Positions 1 to 5,125 of a stretch of DNA of 5,332 bases are shown in pieces. A program made the translations under genes and the position numbers. This stretch comes from UBA1189 sp045126595 (lineage in GTDB: Bacteria; Bacteroidota; Bacteroidia; Bacteroidales; Bacteroidaceae), in assembly GCA_045126595.1 (NCBI GenBank), contig JBGVOS010000117.1, positions 1 through 5,332 of the forward strand, read 5' to 3'. Under the pieces are notes generated by a model. That model was not told the origin of the DNA. It saw nothing but the letters and a program-made list of their open reading frames with translations, and did not search any database. The stretch's first letter is position 1, and each line of letters starts with the position of its first letter.

Positions 1-538
1 CGAAATGAAAGAAAAGGAGAGGAGCTACATCAATGATTTCATACGTGAGCAAGGCATCAAGGTAATCGATGTGGAGACTTTCACTGCGCAAGGCGACAGT
101 ACGAGCGTGGAGAAGAACGAGTTTGTGCTCTTCAAGGATAAGGGAATCTACATGCAGATCGTACGTAAGGGAGCAGGCCGAATGATGGAAGATGGTGACC
201 GTGGAGTATTTATGGCTCGATATTTGGAATATAATATAGAGACTGGTGATACTATTTCGGGAAACCTTTATGCTTCGCCCGACTACTTCACTTGCAAACG
301 TGATGGCGACAGCTTCTCGGCATCGTTTACCCAAGGCTACATGATGAGTACCTATAATAGTAGTGCGGTTCCTACCGGTTGGTTGGTGCCGTTCAGCTAC
401 ATCACTCCCGGTCGCCCCAACAATAATGCTGCCAAGGTACGCTTGATACTTCCTCATAGCGAGAGCACCTCAATGGCTGCACAATATGTATATCCTACTT
501 ATTATGAGATAACATACGAACCTGATCCATATTTTTAA
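1..538 (+). CDS. DUF4827 family protein, probable lipoprotein, 5' end missing
   Basis: The reading frame is open to the left edge (first complete codon at 2) and ends with tandem TAA TAA at 536-541. The ATG at 5 is probably internal: from memory, Bacteroides DUF4827 proteins have a lipoprotein signal peptide and then a segment like 'TYAEQKERER..I', which aligns with the visible 'EMKEKERSYI'. The N-terminal signal and lipobox Cys would then lie just outside the window. Residues numbered from that ATG: a 'KNEFVLFKDKGIYMQIVRKG' core (37-56), a 'GAGRMMEDGD' turn (56-65), 'VPTGWLVPFSYITPG' (122-136), 'AKVRLILPHS' (143-152) and a closing strand 'YYEITYE' (166-172). This order resembles an FKBP-type peptidyl-prolyl isomerase fold (K-G-G-GD loop, G-W, LILP, final E-strand), which is my inference; enzymatic activity is not shown. 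It lies 24 nt before glmM on the same strand, so co-transcription is likely. Function is unknown; location is probably outer membrane or periplasm. Confidence 0.85.
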   Translation, partial: EMKEKERSYINDFIREQGIKVIDVETFTAQGDSTSVEKNEFVLFKDKGIYMQIVRKGAGRMMEDGDRGVFMARYLEYNIETGDTISGNLYASPDYFTCKRDGDSFSASFTQGYMMSTYNSSAVPTGWLVPFSYITPGRPNNNAAKVRLILPHSESTSMAAQYVYPTYYEITYEPDPYF

Positions 539-562
539 TAACACTTATATACCGGAAAGACT

Positions 563-1954
563 ATGACACTGATCAAATCTATCTCTGGAATCCGTGGTAC
601 CATCGGTGGCACGGCGGGCGAAGGTCTCAATCCGCTCGACATCACAAAGTTTGTAGCTGCTTATGCTACACTGATTCGCAAGACTACTGCCAACACGAGC
701 AATACCATCGTGGTAGGTCGCGACGCGCGTATCTCTGGTGAGATGGTACGTAGCTGCGTATGCGGTACATTGATGGGTATGGGCTTCGATGTGCTTGACA
801 TCGGTTTGGCATCTACCCCCACAACCGAGCTTGCCGTTACCATGTCGGGCTCATGCGGTGGTATCATCCTCACTGCCAGTCACAATCCTCGTCAGTGGAA
901 CGCCTTGAAGCTCCTCAATGAGAAGGGTGAGTTCCTCAACGCTGCTGAGGGTGCTGAGGTACTTTCTATCGCTGCAGCCGAGGCATTCGAATTTGCTGAC
1001 ATCGACCACATCGGTCACTATACCAAGGATGACTCATACAACCAGAAGCATATCGACAGCGTGCTTGCTCTCGACCTCGTGGACGTAGAGGCTATCCGTA
1101 AGGCAAACTTCAAGGTAGCTATCGACTGCGTCAACTCAGTGGGTGGCGTAGTGCTCCCCGAGCTCCTTGCCCAGCTGGGTGTAGGCACTGTAGAGAAACT
1201 CTATTGCGAGCCTACCGGTGACTTCCAGCATAACCCCGAACCTCTGGAGAAGAACCTTACCGACATCATGGGCCTCATGAAGAAAGCTGACCTCGACGTG
1301 GCTTTCGTTGTTGACCCCGACGTAGACCGCCTCGCTATCATTGATGAGAACGGAAACATGTACGGTGAGGAGTACACCCTCGTAACCGTAGCTGACTACA
1401 TCCTGCAGCACACTCCCGGTAACACCGTATCAAACCTCAGCTCCACCCGTGCTCTCCGCGACGTAACCCGTAAGTATGGTCTCGAGTACAACGCATCAGC
1501 TGTTGGTGAGGTGAACGTAGTGACCAAGATGAAGGATACAGGTGCTGTTATCGGTGGTGAGGGTAACGGTGGTGTTATCTATCCCGCCAGCCACTATGGC
1601 CGCGACGCTCTCGTAGGTATCGCCCTCTTCCTCACCTATCTGGCCAAGAAGCAGATGACCGTAAGCGAGCTCCGCAAGACCTATCCCGCCTACTACATGG
1701 CAAAGAACCGCATTGACCTCACTCCCGATGTAGACGTTGATGCTATCCTCGTGAAGGTGAAGGAGATTTACGCTAACGAAGAAGTTAACGATATCGACGG
1801 TGTTAAGATTGACTTCCCCGACAAGTGGGTACACCTCCGCAAGAGCAATACCGAGCCCATCATCCGCGTATACTCTGAGGCCGGTTCTCCCGAGGAAGCC
1901 GAGGCTATCGGTGAGGCTGTGATGAAGGTTGTGTACGACCTGAGCAAGAAGTAA
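563..1954 (+). CDS. glmM: Phosphoglucosamine mutase (GlmM), alpha-D-phosphohexomutase family
   Basis: Cytoplasmic enzyme expected to convert glucosamine-6-phosphate to glucosamine-1-phosphate, which GlmU uses to make UDP-GlcNAc for peptidoglycan and lipid A. All four phosphohexomutase signatures are present in the 463 residues: the N-terminal 'SGIRG' (8-12) and 'GRDAR' (52-56); the phosphoserine loop 'TASHNP' with catalytic Ser106; the Mg-binding loop 'DPDVDR' (Asp251, Asp253, Asp255, Arg256); the sugar loop 'GGEGNGG' (331-337); and the C-terminal phosphate-binding loop 'RKSNTEPIIR' (426-435). Length is normal for the family, so the gene is complete. The ATG at 563 gives the expected 'MTLIKSISGIRG' start; no clear Shine-Dalgarno precedes it, as usual in Bacteroidetes. 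The sugar loop is GEGNGG rather than the GE-x-SGH common in proteobacterial enzymes; to my knowledge this form occurs in Bacteroidetes and archaeal homologues. A phosphomannomutase or phosphoglucomutase activity therefore cannot be excluded. Codon use is strongly biased (GTA, CTC, GAC, TAC, CCC), suggesting high expression. Confidence 0.93.
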   Translation: MTLIKSISGIRGTIGGTAGEGLNPLDITKFVAAYATLIRKTTANTSNTIVVGRDARISGEMVRSCVCGTLMGMGFDVLDIGLASTPTTELAVTMSGSCGGIILTASHNPRQWNALKLLNEKGEFLNAAEGAEVLSIAAAEAFEFADIDHIGHYTKDDSYNQKHIDSVLALDLVDVEAIRKANFKVAIDCVNSVGGVVLPELLAQLGVGTVEKLYCEPTGDFQHNPEPLEKNLTDIMGLMKKADLDVAFVVDPDVDRLAIIDENGNMYGEEYTLVTVADYILQHTPGNTVSNLSSTRALRDVTRKYGLEYNASAVGEVNVVTKMKDTGAVIGGEGNGGVIYPASHYGRDALVGIALFLTYLAKKQMTVSELRKTYPAYYMAKNRIDLTPDVDVDAILVKVKEIYANEEVNDIDGVKIDFPDKWVHLRKSNTEPIIRVYSEAGSPEEAEAIGEAVMKVVYDLSKK

Positions 1955-1985
1955 TCATAACTTTCCTAATTAACATTTGCGCGTT

Positions 1986-2054
1986 ATGTTACTTACACTT
2001 TTTTTGCTCAGTTTGGTAGGACTCTTTGTGAGAAAGAAGAGAAAAAAAGCATAG
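1986..2054 (+). CDS. Possible 22-residue membrane mini-protein downstream of glmM
   Basis: ATG at 1986 to TAG at 2052-2054 encodes a peptide beginning MLLTLFLLSLVGLFV and ending RKKRKKA: one hydrophobic segment of about 14 residues followed by six consecutive basic residues. This is the composition of a tiny single-pass membrane peptide with its basic tail on the cytoplasmic side; it also resembles the C-terminal end of cell-surface sorting signals, but an in-frame TAA at 1971-1973 shows it is not the tail of a longer protein. It starts 31 nt after the glmM stop and ends 16 nt before the terminator hairpin, so it would be the last cistron of the glmM transcript. There is no convincing ribosome binding site. 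The T-rich and A-rich tracts that make Leu/Phe and Lys codons could equally be arms of an RNA structure. I do not recognise a family. Confidence 0.25.
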   Translation: MLLTLFLLSLVGLFVRKKRKKA

Positions 2055-2060
2055 TAACAT
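1986..2060 (+). repeat. Two-part inverted repeat in the 3' region after glmM
   Basis: ATGTTACT at 1986-1993 is the exact reverse complement of AGTAACAT at 2053-2060, and just inside it CTTTTTTT (1998-2005) is the exact reverse complement of AAAAAAAG (2042-2049). Together they give two 8-bp helices separated by a small internal loop (4 nt on one side, 3 on the other). A further 5-bp hairpin, TCTTT/AAAGA at 2023-2027 and 2033-2037, lies in the apical part. The start codon of the mini-ORF is inside the outer helix, and the last base of its stop codon pairs too. The inner helix is nearly all A-U, so stability is uncertain. Confidence 0.4.
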
Positions 2061-2070
2061 TGCTTATATA

Positions 2071-2108
2071 AAAAAAGGAGGGGCAGATGCATCTGCCTCT
2101 CCTTTTTT
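2071..2108. terminator. Bidirectional intrinsic terminator between glmM and asmA
   Basis: GGAGGGGCAGATG (2077-2089) pairs with CATCTGCCTCTCC (2090-2102), a 13-bp arm pair centred at 2089.5; the innermost bases must open as the loop. The stem is flanked by A6 (2071-2076) and T6 (2103-2108), so a transcript from either side gets a GC-rich hairpin followed by a U run. On the plus-strand RNA the single irregular pair (2081/2098) is a G-U wobble; on the minus-strand RNA the same position is an A-C mismatch, so termination of the glmM side may be somewhat stronger. It sits 16 nt after the mini-ORF stop and 15 nt beyond the asmA stop codon. Confidence 0.92.
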
Positions 2109-2123
2109 ATTATATATATATTC

Positions 2124-4811
2124 TTAGTTCTTCGCCTTCTCTATCAGTTCTTCGCCCTTCTTCTCGGCCTCGGCAATGATTTTGGCGCCCTGTTCCTTGG
2201 CTTCGTTGATGAGTGCATCGCCGGCTTTCTCGGCAGCAAGTTTCTTGAGAGTGTTGCTGCCTGCTTTGTTCACCAGGTTGGCTTTCTGCTTTTCTGCTTC
2301 GGTGATGAGTTTCTTAGCCGCCTCTTCGGCAGCTTTCACCAATTCCTCTTTCTGTTTCTCGGCATTGCTGATGTCGATGCCAAGTTTCTCACCTACAGCC
2401 TCCATTGTCTTTTCTGTCACCGCTTTGGTGGCTGCTTCGGCTGCTTGGCGGGCCATACTTTCGGTGTCAACAGTAATTTTTGGTGCGCTGAACTTGCCAC
2501 CTATCTTCAGGTCGATGCTGCTGATGGGCGATGTGTTTGACTTGGGCAGTGTCAGTTTACCGCTGTAGTCGATGGTCTGGTCAAGGCCAGTGGTGCCGTT
2601 GAGTCCGAGGCTCATGTTGCCCATCTTAATGGTAAAGGGTTTGGTGTATACACGGCCGTCCTCGATTGTAAAGTCAATGTTGAGGTCTTTGGCGCTGAGG
2701 TCCTTCAGCTCCTGACGCCCTGTGGCATCGGCAATCTGGTCTATGATTTCTACTCCCGAGAGGTTGAGGTCACGTGTGTTGAGGCTTCCGTTGGCGGTGA
2801 GTGTCTGTAGATTGGGCGACATCGTGTTGTCGAGCTTGGTATCTACGGCAATCTTTCCAGAGAAGTTGCCATTCAGTTTCTCAAAGATAGGAGCCATCTG
2901 GCGCACCAGGTCGAGTTCCTTGAAGGTCTGTGCAAAGGAGAGTCCGTTGAGTGCAAACGATGCCTTCAGTTCCGGGGCGATTTCGCTCTTGGCGGTAGAG
3001 TAGCTTCCGTTCATTACGGCAGTGCCTCCCATGATTTGCATGGACAGATTGGTCATGTCGGCTGTGCCATCCTTTACTGCCAGCTTACCGTTCAAGTTGC
3101 GCAGTACAATCTGGTTGAAAAGAATTTCATCCATATCCACATTCATGTTGAAGTCGATGTTCTTGGGCACAACGAGTACGCCGGCTTCCTCTTCGCTTTC
3201 TCCCTCGGCCGTCTCTGTGGCTGTCTCCTCAGCAGTTTCCTCTTCGGCATCGTCTGATGACATGAAGTCGTTGAGGTTCATGTGACGGCTCTTCAGGTTA
3301 AGCTGTCCCTTGAGCGTCTCTCCCTTGAGAGCAAAGGCCATGTAATTCTCGAATCGGCAGTCGGCAGTGAGATCGTTCTCTCCTACGAGTACCTGTGTCT
3401 CGCTCAAGTTGAGGTAGCGGGGAGTGAAGGTGAAGGTCGACTGCTCGATGGCCACTTCGGGGATACCCTCCATGTTGACTTTCATCTCTTTCAGGTTGAG
3501 TGTGCCGTTGGCCTTGAATCGCTCGTACTGCTCCTTTTCTATATAGGACAGTTTGCCGCCGAGGCTCATGTCAGCCTTTACGATACCGTTCAGCGTGATG
3601 TCCTCCAAGGGGTATACATCCTTCACCTTGCTCAGATTGAGCGTTCCTTTGGCACTCAGCGCAAAGTCGGGGTCGCTGATGGGAGTCTTCACGTGGGCTG
3701 TCACGGCGAAAGGATTGCCCAGCATGCTCAGGCTGAACTTCTCCACATCCACCTCCGTGAGGTCGATATCGCCTCCGGGGTTGCTTGCCTTGGCAGCAAT
3801 CAGTATGTTGTCGACACCGGCAGGCAGGGCAGGGTAGCGGAAGTTTCCGTCGTTCACCTTCAGTACAGCCTCAAACTCGGGTAGGGTAGTCTCGGTGAGC
3901 TCTCCCTTGGCATAAGCGTGTAGGCTCACCGTGCCGTTGGCTTTCAGGTCCTCGAAATCCTTGGCATAGATGGCGGGGATGAGCGACAGTATCTCCTTGA
4001 ATTGGATGTCCGAGGTGCCCAGTCGCAAGTCCATGCTCATGGGAGCATCGGCAGGCAGGGCGGCCCATCCGTCGATGGTAGCTCGTATGGCATTGAGCGA
4101 AAGGGTGTTCTCCTTCAGTGTGTATCGGCTGTTGGCAAAGTCGGCATCCACGTTGAGGTCGGCTCCGATATGTGCTTTGCTCAGCAGGGGTACACCGTCC
4201 ATCTTGAAGGTAAGCGCGCGTATGGCGGCCTGCAGCTCGAGCAGTGCCCTGTCAGAAGCCATGTCGCCTCGGCAAGTAGTCTCGAAGCCTTCCATCTGGG
4301 CATACATGTTTCCTTGGCGGTCATCGTAGATGATGTTGAGGTTGTCTACAGCAACTTTTTTCAGTAGTATGCGGAAGGTGCTCGTCGTTGTATCTTCGGG
4401 CTCCTCCGTATCGCTCGGATACATGATGTCCCAGTTGGCACGACCATCCTCCAGTACGATTGCCTTCAGGTAAGTATCCTTCACCAGTACCTTGGAAATG
4501 TCGAATCCGCTGTTACCAAATATAGACTTTAGGTTTACCGCCGCTTCGGCTTTTCCTATGTAAGCCAAGGTGTCGTTGGCGAACACCTCTTTACCGCGCA
4601 ACCAGAATCCCTCGATGCCTACCGAGGCCTGGGGAAACTCTCTGAACAGGCTGATGCTCAGATTGTCGAATCCGAATTCGGCGTTGATCAGTTTGTTGGC
4701 TTCACTGATGACTATCTCCTTGATTTTTCCTTTGAATGCCACGGGTACGATGGCCATGGCTGCTACGATGCTTATCAGTACGATGCCGATGAACTTTACT
4801 ACTTTTTTCAT
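2124..4811 (-). CDS. AsmA-like inner-membrane-anchored envelope protein with acidic linker and helical C-terminal tail
   Basis: An 895-residue protein of the AsmA family (AsmA, TamB and YhdP relatives, linked to outer-membrane assembly and to phospholipid transport across the periplasm). The start chosen is the ATG at 4811-4809, giving 'MKKVVKFIGIVLISIVAAMA': a basic N-terminus and one membrane segment (about residues 5-25). An in-frame TTG 24 nt upstream overlaps the promoter -7 element, so it is unlikely to be used. Residues about 27-515 are repeating beta strands with AsmA-type features ('FDNLSISLFREFPQASVGIEGF' region near 48-69, 'NLKSIFG', 'ANWDI'). Residues 518-543 form an acidic linker in which 13 of 26 are Asp or Glu. 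Residues about 550-780 are the C-terminal AsmA domain ('LNGNFSGKIAVDTKLDNTM' region, 'ANGSLNTRDLNLSG', 'DYSGKLTLP', 'IGGKF'). Residues about 785-895 are an Ala/Lys/Glu-rich predicted helix or coiled coil with the repeated motif AEKQK at 817 and 839. The bulk should be periplasmic. The exact cargo or partner is unknown. It is transcribed alone, towards glmM. Confidence 0.88.
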   Translation of the reverse strand: MKKVVKFIGIVLISIVAAMAIVPVAFKGKIKEIVISEANKLINAEFGFDNLSISLFREFPQASVGIEGFWLRGKEVFANDTLAYIGKAEAAVNLKSIFGNSGFDISKVLVKDTYLKAIVLEDGRANWDIMYPSDTEEPEDTTTSTFRILLKKVAVDNLNIIYDDRQGNMYAQMEGFETTCRGDMASDRALLELQAAIRALTFKMDGVPLLSKAHIGADLNVDADFANSRYTLKENTLSLNAIRATIDGWAALPADAPMSMDLRLGTSDIQFKEILSLIPAIYAKDFEDLKANGTVSLHAYAKGELTETTLPEFEAVLKVNDGNFRYPALPAGVDNILIAAKASNPGGDIDLTEVDVEKFSLSMLGNPFAVTAHVKTPISDPDFALSAKGTLNLSKVKDVYPLEDITLNGIVKADMSLGGKLSYIEKEQYERFKANGTLNLKEMKVNMEGIPEVAIEQSTFTFTPRYLNLSETQVLVGENDLTADCRFENYMAFALKGETLKGQLNLKSRHMNLNDFMSSDDAEEETAEETATETAEGESEEEAGVLVVPKNIDFNMNVDMDEILFNQIVLRNLNGKLAVKDGTADMTNLSMQIMGGTAVMNGSYSTAKSEIAPELKASFALNGLSFAQTFKELDLVRQMAPIFEKLNGNFSGKIAVDTKLDNTMSPNLQTLTANGSLNTRDLNLSGVEIIDQIADATGRQELKDLSAKDLNIDFTIEDGRVYTKPFTIKMGNMSLGLNGTTGLDQTIDYSGKLTLPKSNTSPISSIDLKIGGKFSAPKITVDTESMARQAAEAATKAVTEKTMEAVGEKLGIDISNAEKQKEELVKAAEEAAKKLITEAEKQKANLVNKAGSNTLKKLAAEKAGDALINEAKEQGAKIIAEAEKKGEELIEKAKN

Positions 4812-4832
4812 ACCTATATATATTATATATCG

Positions 4833-4864
4833 CAAAATTAGCGCAAGCCGAACGAAATGCCAAA
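4833..4864 (-). promoter_or_regulatory. Promoter of the AsmA-like gene (Bacteroidetes -33/-7 type)
   Basis: Read on the minus strand, TTTG (4864-4861) is followed after exactly 20 nt by TAATTTTG (4840-4833), a full match to the Bacteroidetes sigma consensus TTTG / TAnnTTTG with standard spacing (19-21). Transcription would begin around 4826-4828, leaving a short leader of roughly 15-17 nt made almost only of A and T (TATATAATATATATAGGT) before the ATG at 4811. Such AT-rich unstructured leaders without a Shine-Dalgarno are usual in this phylum. The promoter lies almost entirely within copy 1 of the 33-bp direct repeat. Confidence 0.85.
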
Positions 4865-4866
4865 TT
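4834..4866. repeat. 33-bp direct repeat, copy 1 (contains the asmA promoter)
   Basis: These 33 bases (starting AAAATTAGCGCAAGCCGAAC, ending ATGCCAAATT) recur without a mismatch at 4994-5026, 160 bp downstream. The match ends on both sides: C versus T before it, T versus C after it. Copy 1 carries the -33 and all but the last base of the -7 element of the minus-strand promoter. From memory, closely similar strings occur in many intergenic regions of Bacteroides and Prevotella genomes, so this is likely a member of a dispersed intergenic repeat family; that is recollection, not something shown here. Confidence 0.95.
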
Positions 4867-4878
4867 TCAACGAGTGAA

Positions 4879-4908
4879 AGTAGTGGAAAAGTTTACTTTT
4901 CTATTACT
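4879..4908. repeat. Inverted repeat, 13-bp stem with TTTA loop
   Basis: AGTAGTGGAAAAG (4879-4891) and CTTTTCTATTACT (4896-4908) pair over 13 positions around a TTTA loop, with eleven Watson-Crick and two G-U pairs in the plus-strand RNA; the inner six pairs (GAAAAG/CTTTTC) are perfect. It lies upstream of the asmA promoter, so it is not part of the asmA transcript if only copy 1 of the promoter is used. It has no T tract after it on the plus strand and does not look like a terminator. Confidence 0.6.
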
Positions 4909-4922
4909 GAACGAGGAAGAAT

Positions 4923-4966
4923 TTCAACGGAGTTGAATTTATTTGAGTATTTCTGAGGCGCAGCCT
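4923..4966. repeat. Two small palindromes with 3-nt loops
   Basis: TTCAAC-GGA-GTTGAA at 4923-4937 (6-bp stem) and AGGC-GCA-GCCT at 4956-4966 (4-bp stem) are perfect palindromes with triloops. A third with the same loop size follows at 4975-4991. Each is short enough to arise by chance; the run of three within 70 bp is what makes them worth recording. Confidence 0.45.
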
Positions 4967-5004
4967 AATTTCTGTGTTTGCTCTGCAAACATTAAAATTA
5001 GCGC
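4963..5004. repeat. Extended two-part hairpin overlapping repeat copy 2
   Basis: The inner stem TGTTTGC (4975-4981) / GCAAACA (4985-4991) closes a TCT loop. After a 3/3 internal loop (with one possible G-U pair) the outer arms CTAATTT (4965-4971) and AAATTAG (4995-5001) pair perfectly; two more pairs (4963-4964 with 5003-5004) are possible if C5002 bulges. The right outer arm is the start of direct-repeat copy 2. The same arm CTAATTT is also complementary to the equivalent AAATTAG in copy 1 (4835-4841), so two alternative pairings exist. Confidence 0.6.
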
Positions 5005-5026
5005 AAGCCGAACGAAATGCCAAATT
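4994..5026. repeat. 33-bp direct repeat, copy 2 (altered promoter copy)
   Basis: Exact copy of 4834-4866. On the minus strand it again contains TTTG, 20 nt and TAATTTT, but the next base is A instead of G, giving TAATTTTA in place of TAATTTTG. It is therefore a one-base-off version of the asmA promoter, pointing the same way and 160 bp further upstream. Whether it is active cannot be told from sequence. Confidence 0.95.
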
Positions 5027-5047
5027 CTTTAGAAAATATCGCGCTTC

Positions 5048-5081
5048 TTTGTACTCAATCTAAACAAAAGTATTATCTTTG
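5048..5081 (+). promoter_or_regulatory. Promoter of the FeoA-domain gene
   Basis: TATCTTTG at 5074-5081 matches the Bacteroidetes -7 consensus TAnnTTTG in full, with TTTG at 5048-5051 as the -33 element; the spacer of 22 nt is one longer than usual. Transcription should start near 5087-5089, giving a leader of about 37 nt. That leader can form a 7-bp hairpin, 5089-5095 with 5102-5108 (one U-G pair, 6-nt loop), and contains a six-codon ORF (ATG 5101, TGA 5119-5121). I see no clear Fur or DtxR-type operator, although iron control would be expected for a feo gene. Confidence 0.75.
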
Positions 5082-5125
5082 CACTGTCATTCGCAGCGCA
5101 ATGCGAGTAAAACGAGATTGATACT

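Noticed and set aside
661..1834. Three minus-strand frames (661-873, 1136-1411, 1496-1834) opposite glmM
   Set aside because: They are shadows of the strongly biased glmM codon usage; no promoter or domain supports them.
1972..1979. AACATTTG as a -7 promoter box for the mini-ORF
   Set aside because: One mismatch to TAnnTTTG and no TTTG at the proper distance upstream; transcription from the glmM side is sufficient.
3282..3884. A 200-codon open frame on the plus strand inside the AsmA-like gene
   Set aside because: It is antisense to a clearly conserved coding sequence, has no recognisable domain, and several other plus-strand frames are open over the same gene, as expected for this base composition.
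4812..4835. Extending the AsmA-like protein by 8 residues to an in-frame TTG at 4835-4833
   Set aside because: The TTG overlaps the -7 promoter element and lies before the expected transcription start; the ATG at 4811 gives a normal MKK signal-anchor start.
4570..4956. A 128-codon plus-strand frame running from the asmA 5' end through its promoter
   Set aside because: It crosses the asmA start, promoter and palindromes, has low-complexity composition and no family resemblance.
4834..5026. CRISPR-like reading of the two 33-bp repeats
   Set aside because: Only two copies, separated by 127 bp that itself contains palindromes, and one copy is a functional-looking promoter; no cas gene is present.
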